From Treponema sp. (GTDB lineage: Bacteria > Spirochaetota > Spirochaetia > Treponematales > Breznakiellaceae), in assembly GCA_009777735.1 (NCBI GenBank), contig WRLF01000016.1, positions 1 to 64,000 of the forward strand: a DNA stretch of 64,000 nucleotides. Direction: 5' to 3'. The first letter of the stretch is position 1, and every line of letters starts with the position of its first letter. The position numbers and the translations under genes were made by a program. Under the pieces are notes generated by a model, which saw nothing but the letters and a program-made list of their open reading frames with translations, was not told the origin of the DNA and ran no database searches. Positions 15,493-25,555 of the stretch are shown here, in pieces.

Positions 15493-17625
15493 TTAATCAG
15501 ACAACAGATACAGCCTTAATTTTTCCAGCACTTTTTCTAAATCCAGCGGTTTACCGACATGGCTGTTCATGCCTGCTTCCAGGCATTTTTCAACATCTTC
15601 ACGGAAAACATTTGCAGTCATGGCGACAATGGGGATGTTCTTTGGATGTTCCGATTCGGAACAACGTTCGGCTTCCATCGCCCGTATTTGGCGAGTGGCT
15701 TCGTATCCGTCCATTTCAGGCATATGCACATCCATAAATATCATGTCGTAAGGCTCTTGCGCATCCTTAACCATTTCGACAGCAATTTTTCCGTTTTCAG
15801 CACAGTCAATTGACAGTTTGGTCGGATCCAAAAGTTCAAGTACAATTTCACGGTTAATCTCCACATCTTCAACAAGGAGGATGCGGAACCCGGAAAAATC
15901 ATCGCCATTACTTTTGACTTTTTCTGTTTCAGCATGATCTACACCAAAACATCTATTCAGACTGTCAACGATATCTGAGTGAAACAGCGGCTTTTGCAAA
16001 TAGTGATCTACACCGGCATTTTTTGCATCTGTTTCAATATCACTCCACTCAGTCGCAGATATCATGATAATCATTGATGGTGTGCCGGGGTTTAACTCTT
16101 TGATTTTCCTGGCTAACTCAATGCCGTTCATGCCCGGCATTTTCCAGTCGATAAAGTAAATATCATACGGGCCGTTTTTTTCCATCAATTCAATGGCAGC
16201 ATCTCCGCTTGATGCGTAATCGCAATTAACATTCAGACGGGTAGCTTCGTTTTGGAAATATTCAAGAATATCGGGTGCATCGTCCACAGTAAGTATCCGG
16301 ACATTATTCCAGCTTATATTATTGGAGAGCAGTTTTCTGCTTCTGTCCTCGCCTCGTTTAGCGCAAAATGTAAAACTAAAAGTCGCGCCTTTACCCAGTT
16401 CTGAATCAACCCAAATAGTGCCGCCCATCATCTCAACGAGGCGTTTTGAAATAGCCAGCCCCAGACCTGTCCCGCCGAATTTGCGCGATGTGCCCGAGTC
16501 TGCCTGCTGGAATGAACGGAAAAGACGGGATTGATGTTCCGGACTGATACCTATACCGGAATCAGCTACAGCAATCTGTATGGTATACAGATCGTTTTCC
16601 TTTTCCTTCAAACAGGCATCAAGACGTACAACTCCTTCTTCGGGGGTAAATTTTACCGCATTGGATAGCAGGTTCGTAATAATTTGTGTCAGCCGTTGGT
16701 CGTCACCGATAAGGGTATTGGGAATCGCTTCGTCCAGATTTACAGAAAGGGTTTGGTTTTTTTCATCTACCCGGAAATTGATGACGTTTACCACTTTTTG
16801 TATCATCTTCTCAAAATTAAAACTTTCAAATGACAAATCCAGTTTGTTCGCTTCGATTTTAGACATATCAAGGATGTCGTTAATGACACCAAGAAGATGT
16901 GTTGAGGCATCCTCAATTTTTTTCAGGCAGTATTCCTTGCGCTCAACAGTTGTAGCCTCTCTGCCGATGGTGGTCATGCCGATAATGGCATTCATGGGGG
17001 TGCGCATCTCATGGCTCATGTTAGACAGAAATTCCGATTTAGCGGCACTGGCTCGCTCGGCATCTTCGCGGGCGCGCTCTATTTCAGTAACATCATGGAT
17101 AATAACTATAACACCTTCATTGCCGGCTTCACTTGAACTCATGGGAATGAAATTAAGGTGAAATTTGTGTTGTATACTGAAATCGCCGGCTGAGATTTCT
17201 ACCGGAACAGAGCGGAATTCATTGCTGGTAATCACAGTGGGCAGGTTATCGGCAATACATGTAATTATCGAATCATCCCAAAGACCTTTGAGAAATTCAT
17301 CTATTTTTCTGCCGCTTTCGGAGCCATCTGCAACATTAGCCAGTTTTAATAAAATGCTGGAGCAAAAAACAATACGTTCGGTATGATCAAAGCAAATGAT
17401 GATGTCCATGCTGTTATCCAGCAGCAGCCGCAGGTAGCGATCCCGTATCCGCTGGGCGACTGTTTGGGCAGCAAGCAAATTAGCCCTGGCAAGGGCGTAT
17501 AACTTTTCCTGCTCTATGGCTGCTGTAATGCGGTTGATTTCACGTTCTTTCTTCCGTACGGTCTTTTCCAGTTCAACGATACGCGCCTGGTATTCTTCTG
17601 CCGTTTGTATAGTTTTTTCTTCCAC
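15493..17625 (-). CDS. Hybrid sensor histidine kinase with two receiver domains
   Basis: A 710-residue cytoplasmic protein with no clear membrane segment. In order: coiled coil (1-60), PAS domain (about 65-185), HisKA with [14 protein letters not shown], HATPase ([31 protein letters not shown]), then two receiver domains with phospho-acceptor Asp in [15 protein letters not shown] and [17 protein letters not shown]. There is no HPt domain, so another protein must relay the phosphate. The start is GTG at 17625, 12 bases after the stop of the FIST gene. FIST/kinase pairs are known in nitric-oxide sensing (NosP), so its input may be the FIST protein. Confidence 0.93.
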   Translation of the reverse strand: MEEKTIQTAEEYQARIVELEKTVRKKEREINRITAAIEQEKLYALARANLLAAQTVAQRIRDRYLRLLLDNSMDIIICFDHTERIVFCSSILLKLANVADGSESGRKIDEFLKGLWDDSIITCIADNLPTVITSNEFRSVPVEISAGDFSIQHKFHLNFIPMSSSEAGNEGVIVIIHDVTEIERAREDAERASAAKSEFLSNMSHEMRTPMNAIIGMTTIGREATTVERKEYCLKKIEDASTHLLGVINDILDMSKIEANKLDLSFESFNFEKMIQKVVNVINFRVDEKNQTLSVNLDEAIPNTLIGDDQRLTQIITNLLSNAVKFTPEEGVVRLDACLKEKENDLYTIQIAVADSGIGISPEHQSRLFRSFQQADSGTSRKFGGTGLGLAISKRLVEMMGGTIWVDSELGKGATFSFTFCAKRGEDRSRKLLSNNISWNNVRILTVDDAPDILEYFQNEATRLNVNCDYASSGDAAIELMEKNGPYDIYFIDWKMPGMNGIELARKIKELNPGTPSMIIMISATEWSDIETDAKNAGVDHYLQKPLFHSDIVDSLNRCFGVDHAETEKVKSNGDDFSGFRILLVEDVEINREIVLELLDPTKLSIDCAENGKIAVEMVKDAQEPYDMIFMDVHMPEMDGYEATRQIRAMEAERCSESEHPKNIPIVAMTANVFREDVEKCLEAGMNSHVGKPLDLEKVLEKLRLYLLSD

Positions 17626-17637
17626 AATAATTTCTTC

Positions 17638-18795
17638 TTAAAAAATACAGGCGGTAAATGTAAAGTTATGAAACCGGTTATGCAATATGCCTGCCTCATC
17701 CCGTACCGGGCAAATCTCTCCTCCGGCATAACCAACCATATAAGGCATGAGTTGACCGTTTTTCATTTCATTATTAATTAGTTCAAATTCATCGGTTTGG
17801 TTGGGTGCCAGCATCAAATAACGGCTGATACAGGGCAAAAATAATACTCCATCACGCTTGTTTGTTTTCAGCAACCTGTCTATGCCATCGGTAGTTGTTG
17901 TACGAATGCCTTCAGGGGTAATTTCGCCAATGGCAATAAATGCGCCCTCAGGCATTTCACCTCCGCACATGAAACTGCCGTCGGCATTTACCGCATACAT
18001 ACCCAGTGCTACCGGTTCAGTACTTCCCTCGTAATACACCATAAGGGGCGTTATAACGGGAGCGTCTTCTCTGACGGTTATCCCCAGGGTTTCCAGGTAT
18101 TTCTGTGCCGAAATGCCGTTTATTTCCTGGAGTAAACATCCCTCTGATTTTGTTATCTGACCGCGGTTTTTCCCAATATTTTCCGATGGTAAAGAAACTA
18201 CAGCGAAATCCGGATCAACCGGACCGTGCATCAATATCATGGTAAGGCCGGCGTTGTCAACTTTATCATTATAGAAAACAGTACATTTATCAAACCTGCC
18301 GTCTAAATTACTGGCAATGCTGCCCCAAAACGGGACCCTTTCACAAGCACTGTCAAGGCTTTTGTGCAGTATTGCTCCGCTCACCTCTTTGATAAAAGGA
18401 AAGAAGGTCAGAATCAGCGAAGGCTTCCCGGGAAGTTTCCCGGCAGCCTCAGAATAAGCAGCTTTGATTTCATCCTGATAATTGTCAATAGTAAGTGAAT
18501 TGGTCATGGTAGTTTCGAAAAGCACATCATCGCTTGTTAACACGGTAAGTGAAAATGCGTATGTACCATGACCGTATTTATTCGCGCTGGCCAATGTTGA
18601 CATGCCAATAATATTAAAAGGCAGTTTTTTACACAATTCTCCGATAAAGCCGGAGTGGATAAAATCTAGGTTGCAGGTAACCATGCCCACGCTGTTTTTT
18701 TTCAGCGCTCCCAGATCTATCTGTTCTAAAATTTCGGCAATACCGTCTTCTGCCTCATCAACTTCTTCTGTGTAAGCAGTCATCATTTTAATCAT
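17638..18795 (-). CDS. FIST-domain sensory protein
   Basis: A 385-residue soluble protein with an N-terminal FIST domain (about 25-225; SVGMVTCNLDFIHSGFIGELCKKLPFNIIGMST) and a C-terminal FIST_C domain (about 226-370). FIST proteins are sensors, and the subgroup NosP binds heme and nitric oxide to control a partner kinase. I cannot confirm a heme ligand here. The ATG at 18795 has AAGGAGG 6 bases upstream; the frame extends 12 codons further without support. A promoter (TTGTCT, 17 bases, TATATT) precedes it, and the hybrid kinase follows after 12 bases. Confidence 0.85.
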   Translation of the reverse strand: MIKMMTAYTEEVDEAEDGIAEILEQIDLGALKKNSVGMVTCNLDFIHSGFIGELCKKLPFNIIGMSTLASANKYGHGTYAFSLTVLTSDDVLFETTMTNSLTIDNYQDEIKAAYSEAAGKLPGKPSLILTFFPFIKEVSGAILHKSLDSACERVPFWGSIASNLDGRFDKCTVFYNDKVDNAGLTMILMHGPVDPDFAVVSLPSENIGKNRGQITKSEGCLLQEINGISAQKYLETLGITVREDAPVITPLMVYYEGSTEPVALGMYAVNADGSFMCGGEMPEGAFIAIGEITPEGIRTTTTDGIDRLLKTNKRDGVLFLPCISRYLMLAPNQTDEFELINNEMKNGQLMPYMVGYAGGEICPVRDEAGILHNRFHNFTFTACIF

Positions 18796-18821
18796 GATAT
18801 TCCTCCTTTTTTTCCAATTCC

Positions 18822-18850
18822 AATATACCACAATTTATTCCAAGAGACAA
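18822..18850 (-). promoter_or_regulatory. Promoter of the FIST/kinase operon
   Basis: On the minus strand TTGTCT (complement 18845-18850), 17-base spacer, TATATT (18822-18827). Its -35 box overlaps the Shine-Dalgarno of the divergent threonine synthase gene, so the two transcription units are packed very tightly. Confidence 0.5.
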
Positions 18851-18862
18851 GGAAGTGATATA

Positions 18863-20146
18863 ATGGTACAATGCGCCATGCGTTACTACAGCACGAGAAG
18901 CAAAAATAATCCGGTCAATTTTGCTGCGGCAGCCCTTACCGGTCTTGCCCCTGACGGCGGATTGTTTATCCCGGAAGAGATACCCCAATACCCAAAAGCG
19001 GCGCTTTCCTCTCTGGGCACAATGGATTACCGTGACATTTCATTTGAAACAATAAAACCTTACGTACAGAGCGAAATTCCTGCTTCTGTGCTTGAAGATA
19101 TGGTTCAGTCAGCTTATCCCTTTGAAGCACCGCTTGTGGGCGTTGGTGATCGTCTGATTTTGGAGCTTTTTCACGGGCCAACAGCGGCTTTTAAGGATTT
19201 TGGCGCACGGTTTATGGCACGGGCATTTGCGTACCTCCGCCGGAACGAGGAAAAACCCCTGCATATTCTGGTCGCCACTTCCGGCGATACCGGCGGGGCA
19301 GTCGCCGACGGCTTTTTTGAAGTGGAGGGCATTTCCGTCACAGTGCTATATCCTAAGGGCAGGATAACCCCCTTGCAAGAACGGCAGATTGCCGGTCTTG
19401 GCGGTAACATTTCCGCATTGGCAGTTGAAGGCAGCTTTGACGACTGCCAGCGTCTGGTAAAAGCCGCCCTTGCCGATGAAAACCTCAAAAAGAAAATGGT
19501 GCTTTCTTCGGCAAATTCGATCAACATCAGCAGGCTTATCCCCCAGGCAGCTTACTACACAGCCGCCGCCGGTATTCCCGGCATTACCTTGTGTGTACCG
19601 TCAGGCAACTTCGGCAACCTCACCGCCGGGTTGTATGCCATGAAAATGGGCGCTCCAATACGGCAATTTATCGCCGCTACGAACATCAACAAGACCGTTC
19701 CCGATTACCTTACATCGGGTGAATATCAGGCACGAACTTCACAGGCAACCATTTCCAATGCGATGGATGTGGGCGCACCCAGTAACTTTGAACGCATGGC
19801 GGCGCATTTTTCATGGGAAGAAATGCGGCGGATAATCCTGGGCGTTTCTGTTTCAGATGAAGAAACAAGGGAAACCATTACTCGTGTGCATAGCGAATAC
19901 GGTTATTTTCTTGACCCGCACAGCGCTGTTGGCTGGAAAGGCGTAGACAAACTGCAAGGAATGCCGGAGGTAACAGGGCCCGTGGGAATTCTCTCCACTG
20001 CGCATCCGGCCAAGTTTGCCGAAACTGTTGAGCCGCTCGTTGGCCATGCGCCTGTTCCCGATTCCCTTGCACGCGCAATGCAGCGAACCATTCATTCCCA
20101 AACCATTCCCGCGGATGTTTCCGCACTTTTGGAGAAATTTTTATGA
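18863..20146 (+). CDS. thrC: Threonine synthase
   Basis: A 427-residue PLP enzyme converting O-phosphohomoserine to threonine. [19 protein letters not shown] contains the PLP-binding Lys, [11 protein letters not shown] and [10 protein letters not shown] bind the cofactor phosphate, and [13 protein letters not shown] is the typical start. I chose ATG 18863, nine bases after AAGGA; ATG 18878 is also possible. It ends in an ATGA overlap with the SEC-C gene. No other amino-acid genes are next to it. Confidence 0.95.
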   Translation: MVQCAMRYYSTRSKNNPVNFAAAALTGLAPDGGLFIPEEIPQYPKAALSSLGTMDYRDISFETIKPYVQSEIPASVLEDMVQSAYPFEAPLVGVGDRLILELFHGPTAAFKDFGARFMARAFAYLRRNEEKPLHILVATSGDTGGAVADGFFEVEGISVTVLYPKGRITPLQERQIAGLGGNISALAVEGSFDDCQRLVKAALADENLKKKMVLSSANSINISRLIPQAAYYTAAAGIPGITLCVPSGNFGNLTAGLYAMKMGAPIRQFIAATNINKTVPDYLTSGEYQARTSQATISNAMDVGAPSNFERMAAHFSWEEMRRIILGVSVSDEETRETITRVHSEYGYFLDPHSAVGWKGVDKLQGMPEVTGPVGILSTAHPAKFAETVEPLVGHAPVPDSLARAMQRTIHSQTIPADVSALLEKFL

Positions 20147-20637
20147 GTAAAAAATGTCCCTGCGGCACCGGCCGTTCCTATTCTGAATGCTGCGAACCGT
20201 ACATTACCGGCATGGCAAAACCGCCAACCGCCGAATCCCTCATGCGCAGCCGTTATTCCGCTTATACCGAACATGCAATTGACTACATCGTCAATACCTG
20301 TTACCTCCCCGATAAAAAAGACATTGACCGAAAATCAACGAGCGAATGGAGCGAGCAGTCAACATGGCTGGGCTTAAAAATTATCGCTGTCGAAAAAGGC
20401 GGCATAACCGACACGGAAGGAACTGTTGAATTTGAGGCGGCCTATGAGCGCAACGGCCTGAAGGATGTACATCACGAAAAAGCACATTTTATAAAAGATG
20501 ATGATGAATGGTTTTACGAAGACGGCAATGTTATTACCCGTACTGTTGTTCGCACATCACCAAAAGTGGGGCGCAACGATGTTTGTCCATGCGGCAGCGG
20601 GAAGAAATTCAAACATTGTTGTATTAACAAATTTTAA
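20143..20637 (+). CDS. YchJ-like protein with SEC-C motifs at both ends
   Basis: A 164-residue protein with zinc-binding SEC-C motifs at the N terminus ([13 protein letters not shown]) and the C terminus ([13 protein letters not shown]) around a YchJ middle domain of NTF2-like fold ([24 protein letters not shown]). SEC-C motifs bind zinc and, in SecA, SecB or ribosomes. The function of YchJ proteins is unknown. Its start overlaps the thrC stop by four bases. Confidence 0.85.
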   Translation: MSKKCPCGTGRSYSECCEPYITGMAKPPTAESLMRSRYSAYTEHAIDYIVNTCYLPDKKDIDRKSTSEWSEQSTWLGLKIIAVEKGGITDTEGTVEFEAAYERNGLKDVHHEKAHFIKDDDEWFYEDGNVITRTVVRTSPKVGRNDVCPCGSGKKFKHCCINKF

Positions 20638-20701
20638 TTTATCGCTGTGTTGTAAATTTTACTCAGAACAGAAATGTGCAGACTGCGGATAGGAGTGCCA
20701 G

Positions 20702-21238
20702 TCATCTTTTTATCTTTTTTGCCTCTGTTATCCCATCTTCACCAATATTCCAAAAGTTAATTTTTAGTTCAGGTAAACATTCAATTACAGCAAAAGTCGC
20801 TCCCGTATTGCTGCGGGGCCTACTTATGCTGCCGGGATTGAGAAGCAGGATGTCGTTTTGTTTTTTGCAATACGGAACATGTGTGTGGCCAAAAAGCGCT
20901 GCATCGGCACCGTTGTTGTGCGCTATTGCAATAAGCGTATTGAAACCGTTATACAGGGAATAACGGTGTCCATGACACAGAAAAAAACGATGATCATAAA
21001 AATCAAAAATCGCAGCTTCCGGAATGGATGCCACAAAGTCGCCATTACCGCGAACAGCATGCACATCACAGAAAAAACCTGCTTCCGCCTGTGCTCTGGG
21101 TAAATCAAGGATACCATCACCAAGAAAAATAATTGTATCAATCATATATGATTTTGCCCAATTAAAAATCGATATAAGTGTGCGAATATCTCCGTGGCTG
21201 TCGGAAAGTGCCAGAAGTTTTTTGTTGTCCGTCTGCAT
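20702..21238 (-). CDS. YfcE/MJ0936-family metallophosphoesterase
   Basis: A 178-residue calcineurin-like phosphodiesterase. Metal-binding motifs are SDSHGD, GDG, GNGD, CHGH and GHTH in the proper order. Relatives hydrolyse phosphodiesters in vitro but natural substrates are rarely known. I chose the ATG at 21238 (MQTDNKKLLALSDSHGD); the frame extends ten codons further but overlaps the gene upstream. It is the last gene of a minus-strand run with the LRAT-domain protein. Confidence 0.85.
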   Translation of the reverse strand: MQTDNKKLLALSDSHGDIRTLISIFNWAKSYMIDTIIFLGDGILDLPRAQAEAGFFCDVHAVRGNGDFVASIPEAAIFDFYDHRFFLCHGHRYSLYNGFNTLIAIAHNNGADAALFGHTHVPYCKKQNDILLLNPGSISRPRSNTGATFAVIECLPELKINFWNIGEDGITEAKKIKR

Positions 21239-21251
21239 GATTACATTAGTC

Positions 21252-23495
21252 CTATAGAAATCTGTCAATGAATCTTGATATTACATTAGTGTTATCATTT
21301 AAGTAAAAAATCGCTTCACTTAACCGTTGCGGTAAATTTTCAACCTGGTAAGAAACACTGTTACCCGTTACGCTCCATCTGGCAAAATGCTCGCAGTTAT
21401 TTTTTAACAAATCATATTCTTTTTCGCCCAGTCTTGATCGCGCCCTTAGAACAATATCTTCATCGGAAAACATTTTCTCGGCATTTTTGTCGATTTTAAG
21501 AGCTCTGTCGCCAAGAAATTTTTCCAGTGTTGTTTCGTGTATTATACCATTCTCAAAACTTATTTCATTTCCCTCAAGGGGAGCATAATGAATCACTGTT
21601 CCATTGCCTGTATAAACGCCATAATGCCGGTATGTACGAATGCTTGCGAAATAATTATCAACAAACAAGAGGCTTCCTATACCGATTTTGTTAAAATAAA
21701 AATTAAACGGATCATTAATTATCGAGAGTTTATCCCTTTGATTTTCTGTCATTCTGTCTATTATCCGCTGTTTTAACCCGGTATTTTGACGTGAAAATAG
21801 TCTGATTATTTCGGTATCATCGGTAGTATAGTCCTGATAAAAGAAATAGTTTGCCTCTTCCAGCAAATCGTAAATAATATCGAAATATGCTACAATATTA
21901 TTGATAAACGGGCCGATGAAATCATTAATGGAAATGATATTAGTGCCGGTATGATCTGTATTTAAGGCAAAATAATCAAGTAATTTCAGGTAGTCAGTAT
22001 ATAAATCCGCAATAATACGATTGTTAATAACCATTTTATTATTTATGATATTTCCTATTTGTGCATTATTATTTATTATCCTGTAAAAATTATCCGTATA
22101 ATACCTTTCCTCTGCAAATCCTTCACCGGTAAGTATTCCTGCAATACCGGCAATTGTCCTGTCGATGCCGGTTATAACAGAAGAATACCAATTGACATAT
22201 TCGTTGATATTATTCTCAAATATGTCAGTTTGATGATTAATTCCGTCAATCAATATTCCTTGCGCATTTTCCAGAGCAGCTGATGAGGTAATATTCATTG
22301 ATTTTATCAATAAATCTACCGCGATGGCATCAAAATAATGCTCATCAATTTTTGTTATTGTAACAGGCAATAATGATGAATAATGAATATCCATGCCGGT
22401 ATTATTCGTAACGACATTGTAAGACCGGTTTGTAAATTCGCATTGTTTGACGTAGAAGTCGAAAAAATATCCGTTTATCATGTCATTATAAAAGCGATAA
22501 CCGGCAGTATTGATAATTGTCAAAAACCCGGTTTCGATATATTCAAGGATATTGTCTAATTGTAATGTTATCTCTATTGTTTTTAATAATATCAGCTCAC
22601 TGATAATTTCAAGACTGAAACGCTCCCAGTCATTAATAACAGACATAATAAATTCATTCATTTTATTTAATGAAACAGAATGATAAAAAATACCGTTAAT
22701 TTCATACACATCAGGACGGATTGGCAAAAAACCGTCTACAGGATGATGCAGACTATTCGCATACAAATTACTTATATCCGACCGAACACACTCCGATAAC
22801 AGATAATTAAAAAATTCAACACTCAAATCAGCTGATTTTCCTGTTTTATCAATATGATCTGCAAGGTAATCCGAATAATAAATGTATTCTTCCGTTGTTG
22901 AAGCGTTTACGTTAATAAATTCATAATGCAGAATAACATCGTTAATAATAGCATCAATTTGTGAATTTGACTCTTCAAAAAAACCTTGTTTCAGTGATTC
23001 AATATTGTTACTTAACACATCAAGTGAATATTTGTCATAGTATACATTTTCATATTCTATAATGGTAATTTTTTTGGGAAAAACATCTGTAAATTCAAGA
23101 TTTTTTATATGTTGCAGCGGAAAAGAAAATCTTATTCTGCAGCTTTCAATTTTATTAAAGCTGAGTGTATCGGTTTTGCCTGCTTCAAAATAATACTCAT
23201 CAATGATTCCACCGATTAATCCTTTACTGAAAAAATCATACATCTCTTCTTCGGAGACAGATTGATTGAATAGTAAATCCGCCTGAATACCGAATACTGT
23301 ATTAATTCTGTCATTGACAGCAGTCAATAATTCCCCATAAAATACATTCCGTTGCCTGCTTATTTTGTTAAGTTTATGCTTGTTATAAGTTACTTCGTCT
23401 ATCACGGCAACCGGAAATGCAATAATACATACAAGCCAAAATAGCAGAAAAGCCCCGGCGGGGATTCCAATGTATATTAATAATTTTTTTCTCAT
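21252..23495 (-). CDS. Large membrane-anchored protein with C-terminal LRAT-like domain
   Basis: A 747-residue protein with one N-terminal membrane helix (about 5-28, IYIGIPAGAFLLFWLVCIIAFP) and a long, Asn/Ile/Tyr-rich outside region with no family I recognise. The last 130 residues carry HYGVYTGNGTVIHYAP and NNCEHFARW, the His box and NCEHF Cys box of LRAT/NlpC-P60-type cysteine enzymes, followed by SVTGNSVSYQV. These act as acyltransferases or peptidases; the substrate is not predictable. ATG 23495 is favoured because AAGGGG lies 10 bases upstream; the in-frame ATG at 23504 is only two bases away. The central coding sequence is AT-rich. Confidence 0.75.
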   Translation of the reverse strand: MRKKLLIYIGIPAGAFLLFWLVCIIAFPVAVIDEVTYNKHKLNKISRQRNVFYGELLTAVNDRINTVFGIQADLLFNQSVSEEEMYDFFSKGLIGGIIDEYYFEAGKTDTLSFNKIESCRIRFSFPLQHIKNLEFTDVFPKKITIIEYENVYYDKYSLDVLSNNIESLKQGFFEESNSQIDAIINDVILHYEFINVNASTTEEYIYYSDYLADHIDKTGKSADLSVEFFNYLLSECVRSDISNLYANSLHHPVDGFLPIRPDVYEINGIFYHSVSLNKMNEFIMSVINDWERFSLEIISELILLKTIEITLQLDNILEYIETGFLTIINTAGYRFYNDMINGYFFDFYVKQCEFTNRSYNVVTNNTGMDIHYSSLLPVTITKIDEHYFDAIAVDLLIKSMNITSSAALENAQGILIDGINHQTDIFENNINEYVNWYSSVITGIDRTIAGIAGILTGEGFAEERYYTDNFYRIINNNAQIGNIINNKMVINNRIIADLYTDYLKLLDYFALNTDHTGTNIISINDFIGPFINNIVAYFDIIYDLLEEANYFFYQDYTTDDTEIIRLFSRQNTGLKQRIIDRMTENQRDKLSIINDPFNFYFNKIGIGSLLFVDNYFASIRTYRHYGVYTGNGTVIHYAPLEGNEISFENGIIHETTLEKFLGDRALKIDKNAEKMFSDEDIVLRARSRLGEKEYDLLKNNCEHFARWSVTGNSVSYQVENLPQRLSEAIFYLNDNTNVISRFIDRFL

Positions 23496-23517
23496 GCAGA
23501 ACATTCCCCTTGGTATA

Positions 23518-24090
23518 TTATAACAGCAAATCCAGAGCCAAATCCGACCACAGTTCTTTTTTTAAAAGCCTTAAATCACCTGGAGTTTTCCATTCCATTC
23601 CTGCCAGTTCTTCCGCCGGCTGAGGCGTATAGCCAGGCAGGCAGGAGGCTGTGTATACCAGCCCGAAATGAACCTGCCCGACAGAAGTTTCTGATTCATA
23701 GATAATACCATTGTAAACAAATTCAACCATATCTTCCCTAAAATCGGCAAGTTCTTCTCCCAGTTCCCGCATCATTCCGGCAATAACAGTTTGTTGAAAT
23801 GTATTCTGTGCATCATTAATATCAATATGGCCGCCAATACCGCAGGAATACAAACCATGCAGACGGCTTTCCGTGCCGTGCCGTGGGTAACACAAGATGT
23901 TTCCGGTACTTTGACGTACCACGACGTATGGAATTATCTGTTTATATGAACTGTCAGTCTCTGCTGCGGAGCGTTCAATCCAGCAGATATCTTTTTCGGA
24001 GAGACAGGAAAAAAAATCTCCGGCGAGTGCGGTAGTCTTGCAAATCCATGACTCGGGCAAACGGGCAGTTTCTACACAGCAAATTTTCAT
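23518..24090 (-). CDS. Nudix-family hydrolase or regulator
   Basis: A 190-residue protein with a Nudix domain at about 45-190. The Nudix box region is GGHIDIND...MRELGEELADF, which keeps REXXEE. Similar Nudix proteins in Gram-positive and spirochaete genomes have undefined nucleotide-diphosphate substrates. TATAAT (complement 24096-24101) ends five bases before the ATG with no Shine-Dalgarno, so the message may be leaderless. It ends 22 bases before the LRAT-domain gene. Confidence 0.75.
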   Translation of the reverse strand: MKICCVETARLPESWICKTTALAGDFFSCLSEKDICWIERSAAETDSSYKQIIPYVVVRQSTGNILCYPRHGTESRLHGLYSCGIGGHIDINDAQNTFQQTVIAGMMRELGEELADFREDMVEFVYNGIIYESETSVGQVHFGLVYTASCLPGYTPQPAEELAGMEWKTPGDLRLLKKELWSDLALDLLL

Positions 24091-24116
24091 GGGTTATTAT
24101 AACATGGAAAGCGACG

Positions 24117-24596
24117 CTAACTACCTATCATAATTTTATAGGTATTACCCTCTTTGTCTGAAGAATCAATTTCGGTGTATATAAGCTCTAGTTTGCTAAC
24201 CCCGACTGGAATCTCAAAAATCATATGATATTGAACGGATTGACCGGGTCTTAAATCAAAATTTTCCGGCATCATGGTATCGTCCAAGGGATCAAGAGGC
24301 CAAACATATTCATAAAATATGGGATCATCCATGTAAAAATCGAATGTTCCCATCGGAATAATCGTATCAAAAGTATTATTTAGTGTAACAAGTACACTAT
24401 AAAGCTGATAGTCTTCAGTCGATTCATATCCTGCATAAGAATTAACTTTATCTACAGAATGAACAGTATATTCAAACCATCTTGTTGATATAGTTTCACC
24501 AATCCCGGCGGAAATCTCCTTTGCTTTATCGCATCCGGAGATGGCAGCCATTGAGAACACCAATGTGAAAAGCAAAGCACAATTTTTTAGGTGCAT
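24117..24596 (-). CDS. DUF4352-type lipoprotein
   Basis: A 159-residue lipoprotein with a leader ending ISGC and an immunoglobulin-like DUF4352 domain (ETISTRWFEYTVHSVDKVNSY...LYSVLVTLNNTFD...YHMIFEIPVG). DUF4352 proteins are common surface lipoproteins of unknown function in Firmicutes and spirochaetes. AAAGGAG lies about 7 bases upstream of the ATG. It is transcribed divergently from the methyltransferase gene at 24690. Confidence 0.75.
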   Translation of the reverse strand: MHLKNCALLFTLVFSMAAISGCDKAKEISAGIGETISTRWFEYTVHSVDKVNSYAGYESTEDYQLYSVLVTLNNTFDTIIPMGTFDFYMDDPIFYEYVWPLDPLDDTMMPENFDLRPGQSVQYHMIFEIPVGVSKLELIYTEIDSSDKEGNTYKIMIGS

Positions 24597-24689
24597 ATAA
24601 ACTCCTTTTATGGTCCTCTTTTATATTGATCTTATTTTATTATATTATTATATGATACAACATTGTCAATAGTAGCATGAGGTTTACCG

Positions 24690-25553
24690 ATGATACCACT
24701 GTATAAACTTGCGGATCTTCCCCGATCCCAGCGTCTGCGAAAAGCGGCAAAACTTTTTGGAGAGGCTGAACAAAGGTTTGCCGTATCGGGCCGGTTTACA
24801 CAGAAAGAAGCGGACTACTTTTGCAGTCTTGCGAATTTTCTTTCCGGCGATGTCGGCGATGACAGCATCGCCGGTTTTCCGGATGCGAAATTGGACGCGT
24901 TAAATAATTTTCAGGCGGTCATGAAAAATAACACAACAGAGCAAAATCGTGAAATTCGCCATGCCATTAATACTGTGTATCATCTGCTCCTTGCACAGAC
25001 AGGACGTTACCAGTCTGACTGGGATTTTTTTACCCCGGAAGGCAACCTTGACCCGTCAATGCGGCGGCCTTTCCCGGGAATGCAGGTATATCTTGAAGAT
25101 ATACGCTCCCCGTTCAATGTAGGTTCCATGTTCAGGGCAGCGGAATCGTTTGGCGTTGAAAAAGTGTGGCTGTCGCCTCTCTGCGCCAACCCCCGGCACA
25201 AGAGAGCGGAACGTACCGCCATGGGCTGTGTGGATATTGTTCCCTGGGAACAACTGCAACACGATCCGTTTGCTGTGCAAAGCAGCCCCGGGTTACATAA
25301 TGCAGGCTTTACCGGTCCGTTTTTCGCATTGGAAACCGGCGGCATTCCGCTGGAGGATTTTTCTTTCCCGCAGGCAGGCACCATAATTGCCGGATCGGAA
25401 GAACTGGGGGTAAGCCCGAAAGCGCTTACCGCAGCGGAAGCATCTTTGGGCAGAGTCAGTATTCCTGTTTGGGGTGTTAAAGGGTCATTAAATGTATCAG
25501 TTGCTTTTGGAATTGTCCTGCAGGCATGGGCAGATAAATTGAAGGCTTGCTGA
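24690..25553 (+). CDS. TrmH/SpoU-family RNA 2'-O-methyltransferase
   Basis: A 287-residue protein with the SPOUT knot in its C-terminal half: RSPFNVGSMFRAAESFG (motif 1), IIAGSEELGVSP (motif 2) and GSLNVSVAFGIVLQAW (motif 3), which bind S-adenosylmethionine. The N-terminal 120 residues are an extra helical domain of unknown role. The target RNA (tRNA or 23S rRNA) is not readable. GAGG lies about 8 bases before the ATG. It converges on the PfkB gene, three bases away. Confidence 0.88.
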   Translation: MIPLYKLADLPRSQRLRKAAKLFGEAEQRFAVSGRFTQKEADYFCSLANFLSGDVGDDSIAGFPDAKLDALNNFQAVMKNNTTEQNREIRHAINTVYHLLLAQTGRYQSDWDFFTPEGNLDPSMRRPFPGMQVYLEDIRSPFNVGSMFRAAESFGVEKVWLSPLCANPRHKRAERTAMGCVDIVPWEQLQHDPFAVQSSPGLHNAGFTGPFFALETGGIPLEDFSFPQAGTIIAGSEELGVSPKALTAAEASLGRVSIPVWGVKGSLNVSVAFGIVLQAWADKLKAC

Positions 25554-25555
25554 TG

